DNA of 62,343 bases from Melioribacteraceae bacterium (GTDB lineage: Bacteria > Bacteroidota > Ignavibacteria > Ignavibacteriales > Melioribacteraceae), in assembly GCA_015493615.1 (NCBI GenBank), contig WGCV01000060.1, forward strand, positions 1 through 62,343, given 5' to 3'. Shown one piece after another: positions 17,601-26,985 of the stretch. How positions within the stretch are numbered: the first letter of the stretch is position 1; each line of letters opens with the position of its first letter. The position numbers and the translations under genes are program-made. The notes beneath the pieces were generated by a model. It ran no database searches. It saw nothing but the letters and a program-made list of their open reading frames with translations, and had not been told where the DNA came from.

Positions 17601-18602
17601 ATGGCTGTAAATCTTAGAAACAGAAACTTTCTGAAATTACTTGATTTCAATCAGAGCGAAATACGGTTTTTGCTTGACCTGGCAAAAAACTTGAAGAGCG
17701 CAAAGTACGGCGGATACGAAGAGCCGAAGTTAAAAGGGAAAAACATCGCGCTCATTTTTGAAAAATCATCCACACGTACAAGATGCGCGTTTGAAGTTGC
17801 CGCACACGACCAGGGCGCGAACGTTACGTATCTCGGCCCGAGCGGCTCGCAAATCGGGCATAAGGAAACAATGAAGGACACGGCTCGAGTTCTCGGGAGA
17901 ATGTATGACGGAATCGAATACCGCGGTTTCGGACAGGAGATTGTTGAGGAACTCGGGAAGTACGCCGGAGTTCCGGTTTGGAACGGACTGACAAACGAGT
18001 TTCATCCGACCCAAGTTCTGGCTGATTTCATGACTATGGAAGAATCGAGCGGAAAGCGCCCTGAGAATATCGCTTTCTGTTATATGGGCGACGCGAGATT
18101 TAATATGGGAAACTCTCTCCTTGCAGGCGGAGCGATAATGGGCATGGACGTTCGCCTTTGCGCGCCGAAGGAATATTGGCCCGATGATTCACTCGTGAAC
18201 CAATGCCGAGCGATTGCAGAGCATTCCGGAGCGAAAATAACTTTGACTGAAGATGTTAAAGAAGGCGTTAAAGGTGTTGATTTTATTTACACGGATGTTT
18301 GGGTCTCGATGGGAGAACCCGCTGAAGTTTGGGAAGAAAGAATAAAAGCGCTTAAGCCGTACCAGGTTAATATGGAAGCTGTTAAGGCGAGCGGTAATCC
18401 TAAAGTTAAATTCATGCATTGTCTCCCTGCGTTTCACAACCGCGATACGAAAGTAGGCGCGGAGATTTACGAGAAATTCGGTTTGGACGGAATGGAAGTA
18501 ACCGAGGATGTATTTGAGTCCGAACACTCGATAGTTTTTGACGAAGCTGAAAACCGCATGCACACTATTAAAGCCGTAATGGTTGCGACGCTCGGAGCGT
18601 AA
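17601..18602 (+). CDS. argF: ornithine carbamoyltransferase
   Basis: Converts ornithine and carbamoyl phosphate to citrulline in arginine synthesis. The ATG at 17601 is preferred (GGAG ten bases upstream, [16 protein letters not shown] start typical of the family), giving 333 residues. Carbamoyl-phosphate loop [29 protein letters not shown] and the catalytic HCLPAFHN are all present; the ornithine-binding D-x-x-x-S-M-G appears as DVWVSMGEP. No other arg genes adjacent. Confidence 0.95.
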   Translation: MAVNLRNRNFLKLLDFNQSEIRFLLDLAKNLKSAKYGGYEEPKLKGKNIALIFEKSSTRTRCAFEVAAHDQGANVTYLGPSGSQIGHKETMKDTARVLGRMYDGIEYRGFGQEIVEELGKYAGVPVWNGLTNEFHPTQVLADFMTMEESSGKRPENIAFCYMGDARFNMGNSLLAGGAIMGMDVRLCAPKEYWPDDSLVNQCRAIAEHSGAKITLTEDVKEGVKGVDFIYTDVWVSMGEPAEVWEERIKALKPYQVNMEAVKASGNPKVKFMHCLPAFHNRDTKVGAEIYEKFGLDGMEVTEDVFESEHSIVFDEAENRMHTIKAVMVATLGA

Positions 18603-18669
18603 TTTTAGCGCTGCAATTGATAACAAGTTGTTGTTGTGAATAAGTCCGAAGAACGACTGCGGGAATCTC

Positions 18670-18725
18670 AAACAAGCACGCGTCATTACGAGCGAAGTGG
18701 AACGAAGCGCGGTAATCTCACGGGA
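18670..18725. repeat. GCGTCATT..GGTAATCTC repeat unit
   Basis: CGCGTCATTACGAGCGAAG followed by GCGCGGTAATCTC, a single unit of the widespread CGTCATTGCGAG..GCAATCTC type. Related units lie at 8.34 and 26.1-26.3 kb. Confidence 0.5.
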
Positions 18726-18823
18726 ATTTAACTTATTCCGGTTAAACTGTTTTTGGAATTTTATTCGTTGGTATGCGGAGTAATTTTAAGATTATATTTG
18801 ATACTTAAAAAAGCGGCAATAAT

Positions 18824-20176
18824 ATGAGCAAAACCAAAACAAAGTTTGTCTGCGCAGAGTGCGGTTACGAATCTCCGACGTGGCTCGGGAAGTGCCCTTC
18901 TTGCGGAGCGTGGAATACTCTTGAAGAAGTTAAAGTTCTTCCCAAAAACGCGAAGCGGGATTCCCGCGGTATGTCGGCGGATATGGAAATATTCACGCTT
19001 AACGGCGCGGTAACTTCTGAGAGCAGACGAATCTTAACCGGCATAAGCGAGTTTGACAGAGTACTCGGCGGCGGGTTAATGCCCGGCTCGATTGTGCTTG
19101 TCGGCGGCGATCCCGGCATCGGGAAATCGACGCTTGTGATGCAGGCTTCGACGCGCGTAAACTCGGAAGTCCTTTATGTATCGGGGGAGGAATCTGTAAA
19201 CCAGATTAATATTCGCGCCAAGCGTCTCGGAGTACTTGCGGAAAACGTTAAACTTTTTGCCGAAACCGATTTCGAACGGATACTCTCGGCAATTGACAAA
19301 GTTAAGCCTAAGGTTGTAATTATCGATTCGATACAAACCGTTTACGACCCGAATTACGAAAACGCTCCTGGCACGGTTACGCAAGTCCGCGAAGTTACGG
19401 CGCGCTTGATGCAGCTATCCAAAACAACGGGAATCGTTTCAATTATTATCGGACATGTAACAAAGGACGGATTTATAGCGGGACCGAAAATTCTTGAACA
19501 TATTGTCGATACGGTACTGCAATTCGAAGGAGAAAAAAATCATGCGTACAGAATTCTCCGCGCTCAGAAAAACAGATTCGGGAACACGAATGAAATCGGC
19601 GTTTTTGAAATGGGAGAAACAGGGCTGAAAGAAGTTCTGAATCCGAGCAAGATTTTTCTTGATCAGAGGGAAACCGAAACTCCCGGCTCGGTAATAACGG
19701 CAAGTCTCGAAGGAACGCGCGCCGTTCTGCTTGAAGTTCAGGCTCTTGCAACTCCGACCAATTACGGAAATCCGCAAAGAGTTTCGACCGGATTTGATTA
19801 CCGGAGACTATCGATTTTACTTGCCGTATTGGAAAAGCGCGCGAAACTGAGAGTCGGGACACACAACGTTTTCCTCAATATTGCCGGAGGACTTAAGATA
19901 GTTGAGCCGGCGATTGATTTGGCTGTATGCGTTGCGGTTGCTTCAAGTCTTTTTAATAAAGCCGTTGACGGTGAGGCGGTTTTTATCGGGGAAGTGGGAC
20001 TTGGAGGCGAGGTCAGAACTGTAAGTCAAATAGAGAAAAGAATTGCCGAAGCGCAGAAGTTGGGCTTTACTAAAATTTTTCTTCCGAACGGGAATATGAA
20101 AAGTCTGAAAGGGAAAAAGGTTGAGAATGTTATTCCCGTGAAAAATATTAACGATGTATTTAACGGCTTGTTTTAA
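18824..20176 (+). CDS. radA: DNA repair protein RadA/Sms
   Basis: A 450-residue RecA-like ATPase that promotes branch migration in recombination. N-terminal zinc finger (CAECGYESPTWLGKCPSCG, residues 11-29), Walker A GGDPGIGKST (about 97), the RadA-specific KNRFG motif (about 253) and a C-terminal Lon-protease-like domain (about 290-450). Standard length. Apparently monocistronic. Confidence 0.96.
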   Translation: MSKTKTKFVCAECGYESPTWLGKCPSCGAWNTLEEVKVLPKNAKRDSRGMSADMEIFTLNGAVTSESRRILTGISEFDRVLGGGLMPGSIVLVGGDPGIGKSTLVMQASTRVNSEVLYVSGEESVNQINIRAKRLGVLAENVKLFAETDFERILSAIDKVKPKVVIIDSIQTVYDPNYENAPGTVTQVREVTARLMQLSKTTGIVSIIIGHVTKDGFIAGPKILEHIVDTVLQFEGEKNHAYRILRAQKNRFGNTNEIGVFEMGETGLKEVLNPSKIFLDQRETETPGSVITASLEGTRAVLLEVQALATPTNYGNPQRVSTGFDYRRLSILLAVLEKRAKLRVGTHNVFLNIAGGLKIVEPAIDLAVCVAVASSLFNKAVDGEAVFIGEVGLGGEVRTVSQIEKRIAEAQKLGFTKIFLPNGNMKSLKGKKVENVIPVKNINDVFNGLF

Positions 20177-20272
20177 TGGTATTTTTGAGAAGAATATTAT
20201 CTTTGTGCCGCTCAACATTCGGAAGGAACCGGCTTGGAATATTTTAATAGTTTTTAATTTGAAGGAAAAAAG

Positions 20273-20728
20273 ATGGAGAAGATTAAAATAAAATTTCAGA
20301 GAATTACTGAAAAATTTAACGAGATTCCCCTCCCCAAATATGAAACATCGGGGAGCGCGGGAATGGATATTCGCGCGGCGCTTGACGAACCTTTTATGCT
20401 GAAAGCGGGCGCGGTCGGTTTGATCCCGACCGGCTTAAGGGTTGAAATTCCGGAAGGGTACGAAATACAAGTCCGTCCCCGAAGCGGCTTGGCGCTGAAA
20501 CACGGCATCGGTTTGCTGAATTCGCCCGGCACAATTGATTCCGATTACAGAGGCGAAATAAAAATCATTATGTTTAATTTTAGCAAGGAGGATTTCGTTA
20601 TAAATAGCGGCGAGCGGATTGCGCAGTTAATCGTCAGCAAGGTGTATCATGCTGAGGTTGTCGATTCGGATGAACTTACGGAAACAAAGCGGGGCGAAGG
20701 CGGTTTTGGCCATACAGGGAAAGGATGA
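20273..20728 (+). CDS. dut: dUTP diphosphatase
   Basis: Trimeric dUTPase (151 residues) that hydrolyses dUTP to dUMP. All five family motifs are visible: [39 protein letters not shown] and the C-terminal arm [19 protein letters not shown] precedes the ATG. Confidence 0.96.
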   Translation: MEKIKIKFQRITEKFNEIPLPKYETSGSAGMDIRAALDEPFMLKAGAVGLIPTGLRVEIPEGYEIQVRPRSGLALKHGIGLLNSPGTIDSDYRGEIKIIMFNFSKEDFVINSGERIAQLIVSKVYHAEVVDSDELTETKRGEGGFGHTGKG

Positions 20729-20752
20729 CCAATCACAGATAGTGGTAGATGT

Positions 20753-20800
20753 CAAACGCGAGACGCGAGACGAAAGACGCGAGACGCGAGACGAATGACA
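20753..20800. repeat. GACGCGA short tandem repeat
   Basis: Several near-exact copies of GACGCGA/GACGAAA in a row (GCGAGACGCGAGACGAAAGA). A similar AAGACGC tract lies at 59935-59995, beside another R1 copy. The remainder of 20801-20947 holds nothing recognised. Confidence 0.6.
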
Positions 20801-20952
20801 AATTTGAGATTAAGCTATACCGTACTTTATTATTCGGATCCCGTCTCAGGCGTGATTAGCAGTCCATTTCGGTAGGTTATACAAAACTTTTTTATGGTTA
20901 AACTCTACTGTGAAAATTAGTTTTTTCTTCTGAACTTCAATAAAAATTATTA

Positions 20953-21138
20953 GAAAGCTTTGCATAACCCCGTAAAATGTCATTCTGAATGGAGCGGAGC
21001 GAAATGAAGAATCTCAAAACCGGTAATTATGCCGAATTTAGAGATATTTCGGACGGTTTCCACTCCGCCCCCGACGAAAAGCGGTCGGGGTAAACGTGGC
21101 GGACCCAATATGATAAATTTAGGTTGTGCAAAGGTCTC
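20953..21138. repeat. R1 MITE-like repeat, copy 2 (complete)
   Basis: A 186-bp element with ends GAAAGCTTTGCATAACCCC and GGTTGTGCAAAGGTCTC (imperfect inverted repeats), flanked on both sides by TATTA (20948-20952 and 21139-21143). The longest R1 copy; the interior holds CCCCGAC/GTCGGGG-type hairpins. Between it and dnaE (21144-21307) nothing else is recognised. Confidence 0.88.
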
Positions 21139-21307
21139 TATTACTCTTTTTGCATGTGCTCGTTATCCATTTAAAACGCTGAAGTCCTTTGTCAACAAGG
21201 GGATGCAGAGTTTGTCTTTTCGCTAAAATTTCCTCTTTCTTCATTAAAGAAATCCTTATTTTTCCACTTAAAATTACAACGGTTAATTTAAAGAAAAAGG
21301 TTTCAGA

Positions 21308-24300
21308 ATGGGAGATTTTGTCCATCTTCATAATCACTCCGACTACAGTTTGCAAGATGCCGCCGCAACAATCGACAGTTTGATAAAAGCGGCTGTTGAC
21401 GACGGAATGCATGCCATAGCGCTTACAGATCACGGAACGATGTTCGGAATATCAAAATTTTATAAGGTTGCAAAGAAAAACGGAATTAAGCCGATAATCG
21501 GCATGGAAGCGTATATCGTTATGGATGGAAGCAGGTTCGACAGAGGGAAACAGAATCCGCCCGTTAACGGCGGCGCAAAAAGGAAACGCTACAATCACTT
21601 GATTTTATTGGCGAAGAACGCTACGGGATATAAAAACCTGATGAAACTTTCCTCTATCGGTTATCTCGAAGGATTTTACTACAAGCCGAGAATTGATATG
21701 GAAGTACTGCGGCAATATCATGAAGGATTAATCTGCACAACGGCTTGCGCTTCGGGACCGGTTGCCGCGCCTCTTATTCAAGGAGATTTTGAAAAGGCAA
21801 AGTCAAATGCGATTTTGCTTCACGAACTTTTCGGGGATGATTTTTATCTCGAAATTCAAGACCACGGGTTGGACGACGAAAAGTGGGTGCTTGAAGGAAT
21901 GCCGAAACTTTCAAAGGAACTCGGCATTAAGATGATTGCGACGAACGATATTCATTATGTAAAACAGGAACATGCCGTAGCGCATAATATTCTGCTTCAT
22001 CTCGGCGACAGAACGGGGAATGTAAATTATAAGGAGCTCCGTTACAGGACAGACCAGATTTATTTTAAGACGACCGCAGAGATGAAAGAGCTGTTCGGCA
22101 AGTATGAAGGGGCGATAGAGAATACGCTTGAAATTGCGGATAAAGTAGATTTCGATTTTGATTTCTCAAAATTTTATTATCCCAAATTTCCGATACCTGA
22201 AGATTCCCCCGCCAAGACCCTTGACGAATATTTTGAGATTCTTGCCGAAGAAGGTTTGCACAAACGGTTTGACGAAATCACAAAGGAAATCCGTGAGCGG
22301 TTTGATTATGAAATCGGCGTTATTAAGTCGATGGGGTACTCCGGATATTTCTTAATTGTTCAGGATTTTATAAACGCTTCAAGAGAGCGCGGAATTCCGG
22401 TCGGGCCCGGACGCGGCAGCGCGGCGGGAAGTTTGGTGGCGTATGCGCTTGGTATTACAAATGTTAATCCTCTTGATTACGATTTGCTTTTCGAGCGATT
22501 TTTGAACCCGGCAAGAAAATCAATGCCTGATATTGACGTTGATTTTGCCGACGATCAGCGCGGCGAGGCGATTGAGTATGTAACGGAAAAGTACGGCAGG
22601 GAATCCGTTTGCCAGATTGTTACATTCAACAGGTTATCTTCTCGCGCTGTTTTGAAGGATGTTGCGCGGGTGCTGCAAATTCCGATTCCCGTTGTGGAAA
22701 AAATCACAAAGTTTATTCCGACTAAGTTCGGAAAAGTTTATACAATAGAAAAAGCTCTTGCTGAGGTCCCGGAACTGAAGTGGGTAAACGAGTCGAAAGA
22801 TGAGAAGATAAAAGAGCTGATTACTTATTCCAAAATCTTGGAGGGAATGAACCGCAACCTTTCCAAACACGCGGCGGGCGTAGTTATTGCTCCGGAGGAT
22901 GTCAGCAACTTTGTTCCCCTTGCCAAGTACGGTCCGAACGGCGATGTGGTAACGCAATATAATATGAAGGAGTTAGAAGACCACGGACTGCTGAAGATGG
23001 ATTTTCTCGGACTGCGGACACTCTCTATAATAAGAGATACTATTGCATTAATAAAGCAGACGCACGGAATAGATCTGGACATTGACTCCATCCCGATTGA
23101 CGACAAAAAGACTTTCGAGCTTTTCGGAAAGGGACAAACAACCGCCGTGTTCCAGTTTGAGTCTGCGCCGATGAGGGAATATCTGAAAAAGTTAAAGCCC
23201 TCCCGTTTAGAGGACTTGGTCGCGATGAACGCGCTTTACCGTCCGGGTCCAATGGAGAATATCGATTCCTTTATCAGAAGAAAACACGGGAAGGAAAAGA
23301 TTGAGTATCTGCATCCCGACCTTGAACCAATCCTCGGAACAACCTACGGCTACATTGTTTATCAGGAGCAGGTAATCCAGATAGCCAATAAAATAGCGGG
23401 AATGTCGCTTGCGGAAGCGGATATTCTCCGGCGCGCGATGGGGAAAAAGCAAGCAGAAGCGATGCTTGAGCAGAAAGCCAAGTTTGTCGAGAGCGCCGAG
23501 AAAAACGGAATCAAGAAAAAGATTGCGGAAAAGATTTTTGACGACATTAACAAGTTTGCAAATTACGGGTTTAATAAAAGTCACGCTGTCGCTTACAGTC
23601 TTGTGGCTTACCAAACGGCTTATTTGAAAGCGCATTTTCTTCCTGAGTTTCTTGCCGCCAATTTAACCAACGAAGTTTTAAACACCGACAAAATCGCGAG
23701 TTTCCTTGAAGATTGCCGGAAGCTGAAGGTGGAAGTTCTTCCGCCGAGCGTAAACAGACCTTCGGTTAAGTTCAGCGTTGATAACGGTAAAATCGTTTTC
23801 GGGATGTCGGCGATTAAAAACGTCGGGGAAAAAGCCGTCGTGGAAATCGAAAGAGCGAGGAAAGAATACGGAAAAGATTTCACCACATTGTTCGAGTTCT
23901 GCAGCGCGGTTGATACTCACATTGTAAACAAGCGCGTTCTTGAAGGACTTACGCTTTCGGGAGCTTTTGATCAGCTGGAAGGAAGTCGCGCCGAGATATT
24001 TTACAGTATCGAATCGGCGATTGACTTTGCACAAAAGGTGCGAACGTTTAAGGAGAAGTTTGACGACGGGCTTTTCGGAGGGACGGCGGAAGTGGAAAAT
24101 ATTTCCGAGCCGGAGCTGGAGAAAGTTCGTCCGTGGGATAAAAGCGTCGAGCTGGAAAAGGAGCGGGAGGTACTCGGCTTTTATTTAACGGGGCATCCGC
24201 TGCGTGATTTTGAGAAGGAATATTACGCGTTTTCTACTGTGCATCTCGGAGATCCCTCTACGTTTAAGGACGACGAGGAGCGTGTGCGCGTGTGCGTTGT

Positions 24301-24772
24301 TGTTACCGATTTAAAAACAAAAATCGACCGCTCCGGCAAAGAGATGGCGTTTATGAAGTTTGATGATTTGACCGGCTCCTGCGAGGCGATAATGTTCGGA
24401 CGCGATTTTGCCAAGCACAAGGAAAAGATTGCAAAGGGAAAAACGCTTCTCGCAATAGGTAAAATAGAAAGCAGCGGCGATAGTATTAAATTGCAGATAG
24501 ACGACGTTGTTCCGCTTGAGGAAGTTAAAAAGGAGTTGACGAAGACTGTTGTTTTTAAGATAGACGCTAATCAACACGATGCCGGAACCATAAAATCCCT
24601 TAAGGATATTCTTGATAAACATCCCGGGAAAGCGGCTGCGCGAATTTTTGTGCTTGATAATAAATCAAAACGGGAATTTGTAATTGAAGCCAGGGTCGCT
24701 CCGGAGGAGGAACTTTTTAATGCCGTTGAAGAATTGCTTGGGGATAATTCGATTTTGTTTGCTTTGAATTGA
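21308..24772 (+). CDS. dnaE: DNA polymerase III alpha subunit
   Basis: Replicative polymerase catalytic subunit, 1154 residues, normal for DnaE1. The N-terminal PHP domain (HLHNHSDYSLQDAAATID, ALTDHGTMFG) retains the metal-ligand histidines. The catalytic aspartates lie in PDIDVDFADD (about residue 405); GPGRGSAAGSLVAYALGI and the fingers YRPGPMENIDSF follow. A C-terminal OB fold (about 990-1070: RVRVCVVVTDLKTKIDRSGK) binds single-stranded DNA. The stop is followed directly by an R1 repeat. Confidence 0.97.
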   Translation: MGDFVHLHNHSDYSLQDAAATIDSLIKAAVDDGMHAIALTDHGTMFGISKFYKVAKKNGIKPIIGMEAYIVMDGSRFDRGKQNPPVNGGAKRKRYNHLILLAKNATGYKNLMKLSSIGYLEGFYYKPRIDMEVLRQYHEGLICTTACASGPVAAPLIQGDFEKAKSNAILLHELFGDDFYLEIQDHGLDDEKWVLEGMPKLSKELGIKMIATNDIHYVKQEHAVAHNILLHLGDRTGNVNYKELRYRTDQIYFKTTAEMKELFGKYEGAIENTLEIADKVDFDFDFSKFYYPKFPIPEDSPAKTLDEYFEILAEEGLHKRFDEITKEIRERFDYEIGVIKSMGYSGYFLIVQDFINASRERGIPVGPGRGSAAGSLVAYALGITNVNPLDYDLLFERFLNPARKSMPDIDVDFADDQRGEAIEYVTEKYGRESVCQIVTFNRLSSRAVLKDVARVLQIPIPVVEKITKFIPTKFGKVYTIEKALAEVPELKWVNESKDEKIKELITYSKILEGMNRNLSKHAAGVVIAPEDVSNFVPLAKYGPNGDVVTQYNMKELEDHGLLKMDFLGLRTLSIIRDTIALIKQTHGIDLDIDSIPIDDKKTFELFGKGQTTAVFQFESAPMREYLKKLKPSRLEDLVAMNALYRPGPMENIDSFIRRKHGKEKIEYLHPDLEPILGTTYGYIVYQEQVIQIANKIAGMSLAEADILRRAMGKKQAEAMLEQKAKFVESAEKNGIKKKIAEKIFDDINKFANYGFNKSHAVAYSLVAYQTAYLKAHFLPEFLAANLTNEVLNTDKIASFLEDCRKLKVEVLPPSVNRPSVKFSVDNGKIVFGMSAIKNVGEKAVVEIERARKEYGKDFTTLFEFCSAVDTHIVNKRVLEGLTLSGAFDQLEGSRAEIFYSIESAIDFAQKVRTFKEKFDDGLFGGTAEVENISEPELEKVRPWDKSVELEKEREVLGFYLTGHPLRDFEKEYYAFSTVHLGDPSTFKDDEERVRVCVVVTDLKTKIDRSGKEMAFMKFDDLTGSCEAIMFGRDFAKHKEKIAKGKTLLAIGKIESSGDSIKLQIDDVVPLEEVKKELTKTVVFKIDANQHDAGTIKSLKDILDKHPGKAAARIFVLDNKSKREFVIEARVAPEEELFNAVEELLGDNSILFALN

Positions 24773-24778
24773 TTAGTA

Positions 24779-24950
24779 GAGACCTTTGCAAAACCTAAAA
24801 TTGTCATATTGGGTCCGCCAATCCGCCAATCCGCCAAGGCGGAGGAGGAGTGGGAGCCGTCCTCAATATCTCTAAACTCGGTACTATTACCGGTTTTGAG
24901 ATTCTTCTCCCGCCAAAAAACGGCGGTATCAGAATGACAAAATTCCCCCC
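24779..24950. repeat. R1 MITE-like repeat, copy 3 (right end lost)
   Basis: Left end GAGACCTTTGCAAAACC is preceded by TAGTA (24774-24778), 2 bp after the dnaE stop. The interior has a duplicated CCAATCCG and the CCGCCAAGGCGG hairpin. The copy loses R1 similarity after TCAGAATGACAAAATTC. It is followed (24955-25075) by another palindromic module, TTGTCATTCTGAACGG..GGAACTCAGAATGA, sharing only the inner R1 motifs. Confidence 0.75.
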
Positions 24951-25127
24951 TGCTTACATTTGTCATTCTGAACGGAGAGAAGCGAAGTGAAGAATCTCCT
25001 TACCAGCACCGTTGCAAATCCAAATATTGAGATTCTTCTCTCGCAGGGGTGGGAACTCAGAATGAAACCACTGCTTATCATTGGAACAGCAAATTATTAA
25101 GTTACACAATACTTTTTACTACTACTA

Positions 25128-25197
25128 GAAGGCTTTGCATAACCCCGAAAATTGTAATTCTGATCCCGCCTTGGCTGGAGAAGAATCTCAAAATTAG
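25128..25197. repeat. R1 MITE-like repeat, copy 4 (truncated)
   Basis: Left end GAAGGCTTTGCATAACCCCG is preceded by TACTA. The copy is inverted relative to copy 3 and breaks off after GAAGAATCTCAAAATT. No second end found before the next gene. Confidence 0.7.
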
Positions 25198-25308
25198 AAT
25201 TTGCGCAAATAATAATTCGGCCTTTTTTCACGTTTAGTTTTTTGTTTGGTTAAATAAGAATAATTTTTAACTTAATAGTTCTAATATTTGAAAATTTAAG
25301 GAGATTCC

Positions 25309-26109
25309 ATGAATAAGAAATGGGCTTTGATACTCGGGGCATCGAGCGGATTCGGAGGCGCAACCGCAATAAAATTAGCGGAAGCGGGATATGGTATAAT
25401 AGGAATTCATTTGGACAGACAAGCCACTATGGCAAATGTTGATGCGATTAAGGAAAAGATAACCGGATTCGGAAGCGAAGCTTTGTTTTATAATATAAAC
25501 GCCGCGGATGAAGAAAAACGCAACTCGGCGCTTGACGAAATAAAAGAAAGATTTTCCGAATCGGGAGAAAAGATAAATGTTCTGATGCACTCTTTGGCTT
25601 TCGGAACGTTAAAGGATTTTATCACTCCGGACGGCAAACCGGGAATTTCTCCGAAGCAGATGAATATGACTCTCGACGTTATGGCGCATTCGATTGTTTA
25701 CTGGACTCAGGGAGTAGTTGTGAGAGACTTGTTTGCCGATAACGGACGCATTTTCGGGATGACAAGCTCCGGCTCGGTTGAGGTTATTCCGACTTACGGC
25801 GCGGTTTCTGCGGCTAAAGCCACGCTGGAATCCCACATTCGTCAGCTTGCGGTTGAATTGGCTCATCGCGGAATTACTGCAAACGCAATAATGGCGGGCG
25901 TTACCGACACTCCTGCGTTGCGGAAAATACCCGGCAATGATATTTTACTGGAAGGCGCGAGAGCAAAAAATCCGACAGGACGTTTAACTACTCCCGAGGA
26001 TGTGGCGAACGCAATTGTTCTTTTAAGTGATGAACGAGCCTCGTTTATTACAGGCAATGTTATTCAGGTTGACGGCGGCGAATTGATTTCCGCTATTCGA
26101 CCGGTGTAA
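25309..26109 (+). CDS. enoyl-ACP-reductase-like short-chain dehydrogenase
   Basis: A 266-residue SDR. N-terminal Rossmann GASSGFGGATAIKLAEAGY. The active site reads YGAVSAAKA, that is Tyr-x6-Lys, the spacing of FabI/FabL enoyl-ACP reductases rather than Tyr-x3-Lys of classical SDRs. C-terminal GNVIQVDGG is typical. The GASSGFGG loop is more FabL-like than FabI-like. Likely last step of fatty-acid elongation, NAD(P)H dependent; FabI/FabL assignment open. AAGGAGATTCC before ATG. Confidence 0.8.
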   Translation: MNKKWALILGASSGFGGATAIKLAEAGYGIIGIHLDRQATMANVDAIKEKITGFGSEALFYNINAADEEKRNSALDEIKERFSESGEKINVLMHSLAFGTLKDFITPDGKPGISPKQMNMTLDVMAHSIVYWTQGVVVRDLFADNGRIFGMTSSGSVEVIPTYGAVSAAKATLESHIRQLAVELAHRGITANAIMAGVTDTPALRKIPGNDILLEGARAKNPTGRLTTPEDVANAIVLLSDERASFITGNVIQVDGGELISAIRPV

Positions 26110-26119
26110 GTTGATTTTG

Positions 26120-26220
26120 GAGATTGCAGCGTCGCTACGCTCCTCGCAATGACGGTGTTAATTGTCATTGCACCGTCGCGTCATTGCGAGGAAGGAACTT
26201 GTGACTGACGAAGCAATCTC
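26120..26220. repeat. long inverted repeat of GAGATTGC..CGCAATGACG units
   Basis: Two units face each other: GAGATTGC (26120) to TCGCAATGACGGTG, then CACCGTCGCGTCATTGCGA to GCAATCTC (26220), able to fold as one long hairpin of about 100 nt. It lies just after the SDR gene. A third single unit follows at 26281-26317. The rest of 26110-26408 contains no gene. Confidence 0.65.
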
Positions 26221-26280
26221 AATAATAAACTTGCAAATGCTTGAATGTTAAATATTACTGGCAAGGTTGAAGATTCATAA

Positions 26281-26317
26281 GATTGCCGCGCTTACTTCGT
26301 TCGCTCGCAATGACAGT
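26281..26317. repeat. single GATTGCC..CGCAATGACA unit
   Basis: GATTGCCGCG and TCGCTCGCAATGACA form one copy of the same family as the preceding long inverted repeat. Confidence 0.5.
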
Positions 26318-26408
26318 GCTTTTTTATTGAGGTTACAGCTTCGTTTTACTTACAATTATATGATGTAAAAGCAAATTCTAATTAAGAAAAAAGAAAAAAG
26401 GAAATAAT

Positions 26409-26732
26409 ATGGCTAAAATAGAATTTACGGATCAAAACTTTGAGCGGGAAGTTTTAAAATCTGACGTGCCTGTTGTAATTGACTTCTGGGCAATTTGGTG
26501 CGGACCGTGTAAATTGGTAGCACCTATAATGGACGAACTTGCCGAAACTTACGAAGGCAGAGCTAAAATTGGTAAGCTTGACGTTGACGTAAACCAGCAA
26601 ACCGCTATAAAATATGGGGTTCGCAGCATTCCGACCGTTTTATTTTTTAAAGACGGCGAAGTTAAGGATATTGTTATCGGCGCAGTCAACAAACAAGTTT
26701 TTATCGATAAATTGGAAAAATTGTTAAATTAA
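26409..26732 (+). CDS. trxA: thioredoxin
   Basis: A 107-residue cytosolic thioredoxin with the redox motif WAIWCGPCK (Cys-Gly-Pro-Cys, residues about 31-34) and the cis-proline loop SIPTVLFF. Thioredoxin supplies electrons to ribonucleotide reductase and other disulfide targets. The usual WA[EPS]WCGPC has Ile at the third position. Apparently monocistronic. Confidence 0.95.
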   Translation: MAKIEFTDQNFEREVLKSDVPVVIDFWAIWCGPCKLVAPIMDELAETYEGRAKIGKLDVDVNQQTAIKYGVRSIPTVLFFKDGEVKDIVIGAVNKQVFIDKLEKLLN

Positions 26733-26985
26733 CCAAACAATATATCCGTTGTCTTTATTGATAATACTTGATTTTAAAATCACAAATATTTATTTTCATT
26801 TTGATTTTTATGGATAATCTTTTATGTTTATTCTTCAAGGCTTAGAAATTATTGGTTAGGATATCAATTTTTGAATTAATACATTGAAGTTTCGACATAG
26901 TTCTTTACAGCATGAAAGAGAAAAAAAGTAAAATCATTTTACTATTAACTAATTAATCTAACAACAAACTAAAGGAGTAACACGT

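Noticed and set aside
24571-24966. 131-codon frame crossing the dnaE 3' end and R1 copy 3; similar frames at 56172-56759 and 58236-58424
   Set aside because: The frames stay open only because R1 repeat copies share an accidental open frame; the shared peptide tracks the DNA repeat, not a gene.
25309-26109. Classical 3-oxoacyl-ACP reductase (FabG) for the SDR
   Set aside because: The active site has Tyr-x6-Lys rather than Tyr-x3-Lys, which points to the enoyl-ACP reductase group.
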